This document shows, one piece after another, positions 45,190 to 57,440 of a DNA stretch of 64,000 bases. This stretch comes from Hydractinia symbiolongicarpus (lineage: Eukaryota; Cnidaria; Hydrozoa; Anthoathecata; Hydractiniidae), in the NCBI RefSeq assembly GCF_029227915.1, contig NC_079875.1:12149001-12213000 (forward strand). Direction: 5' to 3'. The notes beneath the pieces are model-generated. The model was given only the letters and a program-made list of their open reading frames with translations, had not been told where the DNA came from and searched no databases. A program made the position numbers and the translations under genes. The number at the start of each line of letters is the position of its first letter. The stretch's first letter is position 1.

Positions 45190-48100
45190 ATGGAAGAAAT
45201 AGTTGAAGTGGATGTTAGAATACAAACTACAAGAAGTTATCTTCAAACTGGTGATAACATAACCATAACACTTTCCAACAACAATTCACATGTTGAGGAA
45301 CCCAGTAATGACGTATCTACTAGTTCAAAAAAGATTGAGACTAGCAACAAAACCACAGTTTGTAGATTCTACAAAAGGAATGGTCGATGTAATCAAGGGA
45401 ACAAGTGCAACTTTGAACATAGTGATATAAAGAAGGAGAAGGAAGCAGAAACTGTTAAAAAACCTATTGACTTACCTGAAGAAGACCTATCCAGTAGCTT
45501 TGAGAACTATTTAAACATAAATTCGCTAAAGTCTAAACAATGCAAGTATTTTATTTCCCAACAAGGATGCAGGTTTGGTGACCAGTGTTCGTTTAATCAC
45601 TACCGTTCAGTTGCAGATGCTGGAGAAGAGCCTGTTGATGAACATAATGACACTGTAGAATGTACTTCCCAATCGCAATGTCTAACTCATTCTGAGGACC
45701 TGATCTTATGTAAGGATAAGAATGTTTGTAAAGTGGTTAAAATTAAGGAAGAAGACCTTGAAAATGAATTAAATAATTCAAACCCAACAGAGGTTGGTGC
45801 AGGAATGGCTGATCAAGTTTTTGAGGAACCTCCCAGTCACTATAATACAAAAGAAAATGATGAAGTTGAGACTTCAACAGAACCTGAACTTAGATTGTCA
45901 GATGCTCAAAAAGAAACTTATCATGGATCCAATCGAACTACTCCAAATTGTCGATATTTTCAGACTAGTCGTGGTTGTAGACAAAAGGGAAAATGCAAGT
46001 TCAAGCATGATAAAAAAGCACTGTTAGATTCCAATGAATCAAATGATGAAATAGTAAGCAATGCATCTGTTGGGAGTAAAGTAAAAGAAAATACACATCC
46101 TGAAGAAAGTAGAAATGATAAGAGTATTACTGAAGATGTTAAAAATGGTGCTGCTGAGAATTTAGTTGAAAATGATGATAGGGTTCCAATTGAAAACAAT
46201 AATAAAAAAGAACACAATCGTACAAATGAAATGCAAAAACCATTAAGAAAGTGTAGATTCTTTAATTCTGACCGTGGTTGTCACAACAAGCAGTGCAGGT
46301 TTTTACATGAAAAGTTTAAATTGCAGCATACTGCGTCATCTGAGAAAAAAAGTCAAGTTATTGATAAAAATACCCCAGATGATGGAACTACAGAGAAATT
46401 TAACGTTACATTCAATAATTCAAATGTTGTACCTAATGCTGAAAATCTGAAAAAAGATGTTGATGTAACACCGTCTCGCGAAGATGAGTCTGAACCTATA
46501 ACAAACGTGCCCATTATACCTACTAGTCAAGGAAATGCAGAAATATGCAAATTTTATCAGAAATTGAGTGGTTGTAAGGAGAATTCCTGTCCTTTTCTTC
46601 ATGAGAAAATCCAGTGTTCAAAAAATGTTGATATCGAAGAAACTAGAGGGCAAAATGATCTAGAGCAAAATGCTTGCGGAAAAGATTCTGGGAAACAAGA
46701 AAAGACATCCAAAGTCTCAGTTGCTGTCAATCGTGGGTACCAAAATAATATCTGTCGATTCCACCTCCTTCCAAGGGGATGTATCAAGGGAGAAAACTGT
46801 CCATATCAACATTCTTCGTCAAATCGTAATCCCATGCACACTCTCAACCTTCGTGAAACAGAAATAAAACAATTAGAAAGAAGATTCCGCAATAACTTTA
46901 CCCTTGTGCAAAAGGAGCCTTCCACAGTATACAACGTGAACACCGCCCCAACTGATCCAGACTGGGTAAGTTTGCACATAATGTAATTTGCAACAGATCA
47001 AACCTTCGATGAACAATGTTGGCTTGATTGAAATTTTTTTGACGCAATAATATTTATACTCACCTTAGCAATGAATTTCTATTATTATTGATTTTTACTC
47101 ATTCATACCTAAAAACAGCAATATTTTCTTGAAAATTTGTCTGATTAAAGGTCCCATTTTTATTAACTGAAAAGCACGCGTTCCACACCTACGCATACGC
47201 ATGCAAATTCGTCAAGGTGTGCTATTGATGAAACACATGCAAGATACTAAACTAATAGGTTTATCACTATAGCACACCTAAAAGCAAAGCTACACTTGAT
47301 GTGCTTTTTGCTGCATGCATGCCAAAATCTTTCTGGAAAAGCCTGTAGCAAGATTATTAAAGTGTTACTTCAGTATTTTATGTGTCTTTTTATTATTTTA
47401 ACCTTAATCTTAGTATAGTTTAATACAAGATCTAATCTCAATAAAGATATTTTTTCCAATTTTTTTCTCTTTTGGATATACACCAAAATACTTTAAGTTC
47501 TATATTTTATAAAAGTTTTAAATTATTACCTACTCTGTTGGCCTGCTGAAAACTTGTTTTCATGGAAAATGCATAGAAACGAGGTACTGCTTCAACCATT
47601 GTTTAAAACCCTTAAATGGCACCATAAACATTCTAAGTGGAACTTCAACTTTATTTTTTTTCATTTTAGCCTTTTGTTGTCAAAGAATTTACATTACATG
47701 TTGAATTTCCTACAAGCTATCCTGCTGATGTATGTATTTTTTTTCTTTCTTTCTTTTTGTCTCTGTTTGTTTTTTTGCTATTACAGTTTTATAACAATTA
47801 GTCCAAATTTCAGCGTGAGTCTCAGCCCAAGTCAACCCCGTATTGGATTGAAAGCCCTGTAAGAACTAAAAAATATATAGATGTAGCACTTTGCATAGAT
47901 GGTCAACGAAATGCAGGTTATATGCAGAAAAAAACAGTAGGATCAAAGTATATATTACCAGATTATGCATTGTGAAAAAAGTTATAAGTTTTGTTAATAA
48001 GTTTTGATGTTAATAAGTTTATAAGTTTTGTTAATAAAGTAGAATAATTTCTTTTAAATGTTTCTTTTTAGTTATTTAAACTTTCTGTAAAAGAAAGTGA

Positions 48101-51100
48101 AAAATTCCCTCCTGGATTTTGCACGTAAGTTTTAACATTTTAATTTTTTGAATGGATTGTTGGTTTGATTTAAAGTAGCATTGTCGAAATCACATGAGTT
48201 TAATAAGTTTGAAGTACAAGTAAAGGATAATTTATTTTGCACCTCGTTAATGTTTAATTTTAGGTATTTAAATGAGGACATTGAAGTATGGCTTGAAAAT
48301 CGTAAATCCCATCGTGACAACAAGGACTTAGCATTTCGACCGTTTCTAAAATGGTTTGATAAACGCTTAAAAGACCTTTTCACACATGCATTAACTAAGG
48401 TGACTAATATTTTTACAAAGTTACTTTAACACGTGCATATTTGTCGTGTATTCACTTTAAAGTTTACTTCAAATGAAGAAAATCTCAAATTAGGTCCAAC
48501 AAATAGTTCTCCAAGAGGGAAAACTGAAAAATTTGTAAAATTGTTTAAAATTTAGGTCATTGCAAGATTTTAAACTGAAAAAAATTTATAATAATAACAC
48601 CACACCCTTTTGTAAAAATTAATTCTCACAATTATGCCACTATTCCAAGTTACTCCAATACTGTTGTTTTTTCTGTTCTAATTTATTGTTAGGAAGATGT
48701 GAAAAGAAATTATTAAAATGATCATTCTTACAGTTCTCGCCAAATATGTGGAGCCACTTGCAAAATTTTTTTCTCCATAAAATGGCGATATTTTAAGTTT
48801 CTTTTTTTAAAGCAGGGATTTTTCCGGACAAATGATTTCTTCAGAGATATTTATTTTTGTTCCATTCTTAACACAGGGCTTAATAAATGATATAAACGAA
48901 TGTGATAAAATGTGGAAAATAAAGTGCGAAAGAAAACGCGAGGAGAGAAAGGAAAAATTAAAAATACCAGAAACTATGATTGATAAATTGATGGATTCTG
49001 TAGAAAAAAAACTAGGTTAAGAACATTCTTTTTTTTTCGTCATGGATGACAAATAATGACAATAGCACGTGTATTTAATTTTTTGGTAAGTTAAAAACTT
49101 CCCTTTACATGCAATTTAAACCATTAGAACGCTGGCATGGAATTTTAAAAAACTCAACATACTTATCCTTTTTTTATCTTTATAATATATCTGTCTGTTT
49201 AGCGTAATTCCATTTCTAAACATCTTCCCAGGCAAACTGCCCCACACCAGGATTACCAATGTTTACAGATGTGTTTTTTCTTGTTTTAATTATTTCTTTG
49301 GTGATTTAAAGCCTAAAAAATCTTTTTGTCATTGTCTGGGGGTAATGTAATAATAAAATTAGGATTTAATAAAGGAATTTTTATGTCATAGATTAAAATA
49401 GAACAGCAAGCTCAACAAGCTGGTATTAAGTTAATTCCTTTTAACAAGATCCTTCCAAACAATGCTGCTGTTGATGGTGAGGTGATATCAAATGAAGAGG
49501 GTACGTCTGTAAATAATGAAGAACCAGCTACTACACAATCTGAAGATGTTAACGATGCTGTAAAAGTCGAGGAGGATACCTGTGATAATACTGCCTCAAA
49601 TCAAAATGAGAATAGTTCTTCTAAAAGGGTGAAAAAAGGAACAGAGATGAAGTTTTTAGATTTAGTTCTCAATGAAAATATTGGCACGCTGACCTTACCT
49701 AGTGTTAAACTTACAATTGAGTGTGAAAGATGTAGAAAGAGAGTGGATGTCTCCTTGGTAGAGAAAAAGTAAGATATATTATGATAAATGACAAAAAAGC
49801 TGTCAAATTGAGTTGAATGGCATCTTTAAAAGTTTAAATTGACCATGCATATCACGCTTTGTGTTGCATATTACATCTTGAAAGACAGTCAAGTTGGATT
49901 AGCAAAATCCTCCAAAGCCATGTCAGTAAAAAAATTAACCAATAATATCAATAATTTCGGTTGAATGGTTAATTTATCTCGTTCAAAAGAAGGAAACTTC
50001 ATTTTTAGTTGTTATCCTGTAAAAAAAACATGAATTCGCCTAACATACATATTCCGTCATTCTTAGCAAAATGTTCTTATTTTGCTGCTATATGACTGTT
50101 ACTATAGGAACGATCGGCTACCATTTTGGACACAAAAAATGACTGTTACTATAGGAACAAGTCGTTAACCCGTGTAGAAATCCACATGCTAGCCTGTTGT
50201 ACATATTTCGGTCCTCAAATTATCGCTTGTGGTTACTTCGCTACTGTTGTACCATTTTGCGCAGAAACAGACAAAATATGGGTATTATTAATATTGAGAT
50301 GGTTAAAGTCAGGAACTTGTGTCAAAAAAATCAGCAACAAACCATTTAACAAAATATATAACTGGCCTCTAATTGTTATTTTGTATTTCAGAACATACAC
50401 GGGTACCTGTACCAAGTGTAATGTACAGCACATTGTGGCATACCATTCTGAACTTATTCATCAACACTCGCCAGTTGTTGGTTATCTACACATGCAAGGG
50501 TAAATCGCTCTTTTCTCTAGATCATGTGACCTTTTAAGATAAATAAAGGGTAAATCGCTCTTTTCTTTGATCATGTGACCTTTAATAAATAGCATCTTAT
50601 ATTCTTGTTTTTCATTTAGATGCTCAGTATTTGACTTAATCTTAACGGATTCCAAATTGGTCTTAAACTGTTTGAATTGCAACAAGGATAACTCTATGAA
50701 GGTTTGTTATAAGCAGATTATATACGCAACAATATTGGAATAGAAATTACTTTTTTAAAAACAAATAATTTCCACGTCTTGGATTTCCTATTTTTGTGTT
50801 TCTCATCATAACCTTTACAACCTGTTTTTTTTTTTGGATACCGTTGTTTTTCCTCCTCCTATTTTTACCGGTATTTACTGGAAAATATAAAAAAAACCCT
50901 AAATTTGATGAAATATAAAACAATCTTTATCTGCCAATATTGCTTTTTAGCTTCCGCTTTATTCTAATTTTTTTTAAATTTCTAATTTCTAACATAGACT
51001 TTTAATCAAGAGGGCATTTATATACAAGAGGCGTGTTTTGCAAAATGAGAGTTTGATAGTATCAAAGTTATTCACAGCAAAACATTCTCATCTTCCATAT

Positions 51101-53457
51101 TGTGACGGTTATAGCGACGGTTCACAATTTATAAAGGAAAAGGCGTTTATTTAAGGTTACTGTAAAGGAAAAAACTCACTTGGTGAGTAGTGTCAGAAAA
51201 GCTCTTATAATTTATCATTACTTTTATATTTTATCTTATTTTTTTTTTGCTTCTGAATGCTTGATGAAAGACGTATTTGGTGGTGTTATTTTCGTGAGAC
51301 GTTGCTTTCCAAAAAGAAAATATAATTAAATAAACACACACCACTTTTTTTTTTCACTGTACGTTTTAAAATGGCGTTGGTAAGGGCGCATAGATTAAAT
51401 TTTCCAGGTTTCCACCCGTGCGCTTATTTAAGGAGGGCTTTTATTTTAGCAATGTAGTTTTTTAGATTTTATAGACTCCTTCGAATTTGATTTGTCTTTA
51501 AATATTTCAAGTTTCAGTTTAAGTTTAGTTTTGAATTTTTAGGGGATGGCGTATGGCTCAAAAAATCATTTTTGTCATCACTGCAACAAAGAGATGGGAA
51601 TAAAAATACGATCGACTAAATTTCTAAAATTGCAAGCTGCGAGTACGTAATATTTTTGTTTTGTTTGTTTGTTTACTTCGTTGTTTGCTAGTAATTTCTT
51701 TGTATTCACCTCCTTATTAGCTTCTGATTCTCTAATTTAAAGCTAGCTCTTACTGGTGTGGTTTTTCAAATTTGCGCGGGTGAATTTTCATGGACAAATG
51801 CCTCACATCAGTTAAAGGGCTTGACTATTTATAGCAGCATTGCTTTCCTTGTTTCATGGGTAGTCAATCTTTTCAGACGGGTTGATTTCAACAAAGAAGG
51901 AAGCACAATCAGTGAGGAAGAAGCCTGTTAAAGATGCAAGTGTCATACCCGGGGAGGCTTTGCCTGATAATGGTACTTGCAAGCATTATAAGAAAAGTTA
52001 CAGATGGTTAAGGTGATATATGGTTTTTTCAAAATTATTCTAATCATTTGTTTTTTGGTTTGGTTTGGTTTGGTTCGGTTCGTTCGATTCCGTTTGGTTT
52101 AGTTCGGTTTGGTTCGGTTTGGTTTACCAAAATCCCATGATAAGTCCCTTATTTCCAGGTTGGGTGTGAGCCCTTTTGCAGTAAAACGATGGCTGATTGA
52201 AATGCTCTTCTGTAAGAAAGACATTTACTAACGACGTTTAAGCACAACAAACGCCAAACACGTTTGACAAACATCTTCAAGAATTGTTTTTATGACCTAT
52301 TGTTAGGCGTGTCCACCATTCCACCATAGAGAAATCAGTTCTAAGGGGCAATGTAAATAAAATCCTTAAAATGATGATTCTATTAAGTAAGTAAGTTTGA
52401 CTGCCTTTTCATCTGTACCTGAAAACAGTGTCTGTTGGAGCTCGAAGAGAGGTATCTGCTATGAAGACTGTTCTAATTGTTTTTCCACCGATTAATGCAA
52501 TTCATGTCGCTGTCATAAAGACTTTCTACTTTCTTCATATACTGTGCAATGCTGTCTTATTTTTTAGGTTTCCTTGTTGTGGCAAACTTTACCCGTGTGA
52601 TAAGTGTCATGACGAAAAGGAGGAGGGCAATCATGAACAAAAATTTGCTACTCGAATGTTGTGCGGGTTTTGTTCAAAAGAACAGGTGAGAAAAACGGGA
52701 GTGGCATTTCACAATAGGTCTGTGATATAAAAAAAAATTAGCGTGTCTTTTTTTGTTTTTGTTTTTTATGTGTTTTCATATAAAAATCAAATTGATAGAG
52801 ACGATTTGAAAATAGTTCTTTGCATCAGAATTTATAAAAGCTTTAAATAGCTAAAAACAAACTAGTCGTAAGTTCGTGGAAAATATCCACGGGTATACGC
52901 TTATTACCGCACAGACAGACACATACGGTGGGCGTTAGCATAATAATCTGTTATTTCCAACAACCTAATTTTTTTAGCCATTTTCCAAAGATAAGCCATG
53001 CGTACATTGTAATGCAAACTTGACAAGATCAAAATCTGCACATTGGGAAGGCGGAAAAGGATGCCGGGATAGAACCAAAATGGCGCGGTATATTTTGTTT
53101 GTTGTTGTTGTTGTTTTCATTACTGCGGAAATATTAAGTGGTGACAATAACACTAGGGATAAGCCTTAACATTATGCTTGACGTATGCCTAGTTTTTTTT
53201 TAAGTAAACCCGAGCCAAAAATTCTTTCAAGTGTTCTGCTTAAAAAGAACATAAAGTCGTGTTATTTTCGAATGAACCGTCGGAAAGACAAACTTAGTCA
53301 TTTGCGAGTTACCTGGGTATCCCAATAAACCTGTGTTTTTTCTCACTTTTGAATTCGCATTGATTTTGTTTTTAGAGACGATCGCCACAAAACAGCAGGT
53401 ACTGGCAAAACAATATCTCGAAAGAAAACTGCAGAGCAAGAAAAAAAGAAAAAATAA
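45190..53457 (+). CDS. Six-CCCH, RWD-like and CHY zinc-finger protein, 13-14 exons
   Basis: Exons: 45190-46965, 47670-47729, (47814-47858 optional), 48072-48124, 48264-48399, 48877-48999, 49392-49768, 50392-50499, 50620-50701, 51543-51642, 51877-52012, 52568-52685, 52978-53087, 53376-53457. They give 1,086 aa, or 1,101 with the optional exon. The huge first exon holds six CCCH fingers at residues 58, 118, 254, 355, 453 and 522, spaced C-x8-C-x4/5-C-x3-H and separated by acidic, low-complexity linkers. Next comes a segment like the RWD fold (FTLHVEFPTSYPAD ... LNEDIEVWLE), a charged helix, and CxxC knuckles (CERC, CTKC, CLNC, CHHC). The last part is a CHY zinc finger (CKHYKKSYRWLRFPCCGKLY, PCDKCHDE, MLCGFCSKEQ, CVHC) and a basic tail. 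CCCH fingers often bind RNA, and CHY fingers bind zinc in Hot13 and PIRH2. The function of this combination is unknown to me. Exon 48877-48999 must use the weak donor GTAGAA to stay in frame. Confidence 0.85.
46966..47669. other. First intron of the CCCH-CHY gene
   Basis: Intron of 0.7 kb with a GTAAGT donor. No repeat or RNA was recognised. The other introns over 300 bases in this gene (48400-48876, 49000-49391, 49769-50391, 50702-51542, 52013-52567) hold only simple or tandem repeats listed separately. A 50-base direct duplication with ATGACTGTTACTATAGGAAC lies at about 50091-50160. Confidence 0.6.
50498..50592. repeat. 50-bp tandem duplication copying a 5' splice site
   Basis: GGGTAAATCGCTCTTTTCT starts at 50498 and again at 50548, followed in both by GATCATGTGACCTTT. 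The first copy includes the donor of exon 50392-50499. The second provides an identical GTAAAT 50 bases into the intron. Using it would bring an in-frame TAG. Confidence 0.9.
52057..52125. repeat. GGTTT/GGTTC pentanucleotide repeat
   Basis: About 13 imperfect units of GGTTT or GGTTC in the intron before exon 52568. Confidence 0.9.
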
Positions 53458-56097
53458 CTTTTCTTATGCATAATATTTTATAAATTATAATTTTTTATAC
53501 TTGAATTCTTCAACACGTTATAGGTAATAGTAAAATCTTTAAATTCAAATGCAATGTCTCACTGCTGTTGGACTAATTAGTAGTAACCGCTACTTAGCCA
53601 TCTTGCTCTAACGGTCAACAAAATATTGACCTGAGTTTAATGTTGCTACGTCAGCCATCTTTAAGTGAGAACCAAACCTTTATTTTTTCTCAAATGGTTG
53701 CAGTTTCTGTATATCTGCTAATTTAATTACCGTCCTTCAAATATTCGCTACTTCAACAGTTGTTAGACTGACCATACGCTGTTTCGAATGTTGTAAGCTT
53801 AAACATACGCTATTTCGAATGCTGTTACTTCAAATATTCGGCGTTTTAGGCGATGTTAAATTAAACATTCGCCATTTTAAATGTTAGATTGAACATTCGC
53901 TATTGCGAATGCCATTACGTTAGCTTGAAAATATATAATTTCGTATGATGTTACTTGAACATTGCTATTAAAAAAAAAGTTAATACAGCAGGTAAAAGCA
54001 TTAGCTAAACAATATACGTTCTTGAAATAATACTTGCAACCAGTCCAAAGACCCTTCGTCGAAACGCCGGATTGAGCCACAAGTACGTGTGTAACCCCGC
54101 ATATTTTTTTTTCGCGAAAACTAAAAAAGCAACCATGGTTGACTGAGGATTAAGCGTTTAGTACAGCGCTCTCAACTTCTGTTTAGATAAAAACGCCTGC
54201 CGTTATCTCAATCAGCCAAAAACAGGCAACTACGAACTTTATTTTGCGGATTAAGTTTTCGCTAAATTTGCAAAATTAATCTTCTAATCTCAGTTAAAAA
54301 AAAAGCAGGCTACAGCTTGCCGTCACGAAATTGTTGAGCAAGAAAAATCCTGAAGCTTGCGCGTCATTGAATCAATACACCTTATAACTTTTGCCCAAAT
54401 TCATATTACAGTAATAGCTGTATCCATAACTACATCTAAATGACATAAATAACATTTTGTTGCTATGCTGTAACCTTTTCAGCGTGAGGTAGCCACAAGC
54501 CAAGCCTAGTAAAATCAGATTGGTGAGATAACATAAAAGCAATAACAATGGCTATGATAAAAAGCACTTATACTAAACTGAATAAAAACCCAGAATATTA
54601 ATATGGCTAGGTAACCAGAGGGGGTGCTCCTCACCAAAATTTACGTTTGTAGCCAAAATCTTAAAATAGGTTTGTTTAAGATTTGCACATGGCTAAAAAC
54701 GCGATATATTTATCCAACCGTGAAAAGAAACAAACAAAACAAAGAAGCACAAATACAAAAGTATTTAAAAGAGATTTCCTCCATACTCCAAGACAATCAC
54801 TTCTAAACCACAACGGTTTCGTCAGCAGAGCTCTGATCGTTGCATGTTTCCTTGTCGGTATACCCATAGAGATATTATTAAATAAGAGAGACCCTAACGC
54901 GATATTGTTAAGATAAACAATGCGGAGAAGGCGCGTCACTATATCTCTATGGTATATCGACCCCGAATTCCGAGATACAGCTGCGCGCAGCGGTTTTATT
55001 TTGGCGCAGGAACAGAGAGAAAACGGGTATTATTATGGAGCTGCAAGATTAAGCCCTTAAAATAAAGCAAGATTGTCATACCAACGAAAAAGAAAGCACT
55101 GCGCAAAATGACTTAGGATGCTAGCTTGACATAGCTTTTTTCGGGCTAACAAGTTTTTTCGATAATTTTAATGTCGCATTTTTTCTGAAACGTCAAGCTT
55201 GTTTATGTTGTCTCACCAAAAAAGCATTAAAAGGTGGTTGAAACTGTTTCCAACGATTAAAAACGAGAGTTATTATATTGATTTCCAAACATTAAAAAAG
55301 CAGCGCTTCTGAATTTCCATTGGTTTGTAAAACTTGGCCGTCTACAGCCGTTGCTGCTAAAATACAGGCACCATGGGACGAAAAAGTTCTAATGGCCAAA
55401 TATGAAACGCTGTAAAAAAGCATTAAGGTGCTTGAAACTGTGTCCAAACAACTAAAAAACAAACAGCTTTCATTCCTATCGAGTAATTATATGTCATTAA
55501 TGTACATTGTACGATAATGAAATCGAATCAGTATAAATAAAAAAATAATAAATATATAATTCACATCAAAATCAGTGACACCTCGAACATAGTCTTATTT
55601 TTTGGGCGTTTTAACATCAGCACTTTCTCTTGTGATTATAAATATGACATCTCGAAAAGGTTTTGGTATTTATTCTGATTGAGAAGCCTTAAGCAATAAC
55701 CCCACGAGGTTAGAAAGGCGTTACCAGTAAGTCCTAAATGGTCTAACTTTCGCAATAAGACGTGCTAAGGAGAAGGTTTTCCAAAGTGACGGGTTATATT
55801 ACGGTTGCAAAATAATTTAAAACCAAAATATAGATAGCTTATTACAAGATACGACGATGCTCATCTGATTAACAGAAAAAAATAAAATAAACATAAAAAA
55901 TAACATAGTGAAAAATAACTTACCCATTACAAAAATATTTACTATATTTGCACCCCAACAAAAACAACAACAACAACGAGTAATAAAAACAAACAAATAT
56001 TTGTTTTTCGTGAAACTAGCAGAGAAATAATATTATAGACGAGCTTGATCATATTAAAATGTATACACACCATTTTAAAGTCAATACCTATCATTTA
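53458..56097. other. Intergenic between convergent genes, left part
   Basis: 3' flank of the CCCH-CHY gene. A loosely repeated CATTCGC(C/T)ATTT motif spans about 53740-53930. Frames at 54624-54939 have no partners or similarity. No canonical AATAAA was seen soon after the stop at 53457. Confidence 0.5.
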
Positions 56098-56103
56098 CCC
56101 TAA

Positions 56104-56341
56104 GGGAAGAAATTTTCGCGAAATTTGCCAATAGTTCCCGATTCGCTAAAATTTCTTCCATGTAAAAAAATAAAAAATGGCAATTCGCGAAATTGATTGA
56201 CATTTACTCAAACCTTTAAAAACGAAAATGTCCTCTAATTTTTTCAGAAATGTTCATATTTGCAGTTCGGATGACTTTTATAGCTTTGTGTCGCAAAAAA
56301 ATAATTTACGCGAAAATTTCTTCCCGCGAAAATTTCTTTCC
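56104..56341. mobile_element. Short inverted-repeat element (GGGAAGAAATTTTCGCG ends)
   Basis: GGGAAGAAATTTTCGCG (56104-56120) is the exact inverse of CGCGAAAATTTCTTCCC (56309-56325). That motif is followed at once by a near copy ending TTTCC (to 56341). GCGAA motifs recur inside. The true right end and target duplication are unclear. Confidence 0.65.
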
Positions 56342-56782
56342 TTTTCGGTACTATTTAAATTTTTCATAATTTTATGAAGTTTTATTACTTTATAAAGTTC
56401 ACAAGCTTGTCATTATTAGGAAACTTAACTCATTTCTAGTACTTCTTCCACTAAAGTCACATTTTTAGTCATTTTAAACTTTTTCAAGACTTGTTTTATT
56501 TTGCCATTCACAATAAATATATAAATTTATGCTTCTGTGTGAAATATTTTACCCCAATAAGTGACTGAATGTTTATATTAACAAACAACAACACTGCCTA
56601 ACTAAATATTGACATGTTCAATAGAGGTACAGTGAACACCAGATTGAGTTCACAAGCAAGGTATTTGATAAAACACAATCCGCTGTCAATATTTTGACAA
56701 CATTTTAAAAAAATCTGAAAAGAAATATTCTCTTAAACCCTGTAAAACCTTATTTCAATGCTAATATTTTTGATTGTTTGTA

Positions 56783-57091
56783 AAGGCTAAAATACACGGT
56801 AAGATTAAACGGACCGTTTAAATGCAAGATAAAAAAAACTTACCGTGTAAAAAGGAAAGATTTGAGCATATTTTTTGAATTTTTAACCATTACTGCTTTT
56901 TTTTCTTTCAACATTTACCCTGCTGCTGCTGCTATAACAATACCCGCAACGAAAAATTTACATGTTTTTCTTTGGTATTCATTGTAAATTTTTTTAAAAA
57001 AAACTTATACTTTTTATTTTAACGTGCACGAAACTTATAAGTTTTTTTCATAACTAAACGGTCTGTTTAAACTTATTATTATAGCCTTTTT
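56783..57091. mobile_element. Imperfect inverted-repeat element (AAAGGCTA ends)
   Basis: The left end AAAGGCTAAAATACACGG and then AAACGGACCGTTTAA match the inverse of the right end (AAAAGGCTATAATAATAAG, then AAACAGACCGTTTAG) over about 38 bases. A nested TACACGGTAAG/CTTACCGTGTA hairpin lies at 56791-56850. It is probably an old MITE. Confidence 0.6.
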
Positions 57092-57440
57092 ACATGTCTA
57101 CTTTGCTTTCCCGCAGCAAAAACCACATCTCCAGAAAACGATTTGAAAACTACTTTGAGGTTAAAAACTTTCGTAGTCAAACTCTTGCAAGTCTCATTTT
57201 TAAAAATCGTAATGTTCTTAGAAATTTCTAAGCCCTATCGAGAGCGCTGTCTGATGCCGTTTTAAATAAAAAACAAAACAGTAAAAATATTTTTCTGTTG
57301 CAAAAAAAAATCCTCTTCGCCATTTGCGATATTTTATATTCATGAAATGTAAAATTTAACAAGCTTTCCTTATCGCGCAAAAGTTCTTAACCTCAAAAGA
57401 TTTTAACCCTACAAAAACAATATATCATATAAAAATAAAA
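57092..57440. other. 3' flank of the transporter gene
   Basis: AT-rich, with no recognised feature. No canonical polyadenylation hexamer for the minus strand was identified. Confidence 0.4.

Noticed and set aside
54676-54939. 87-codon gene on either strand between 54.6 and 54.9 kb
   Set aside because: Overlapping frames on both strands, no similarity and no splice partners.
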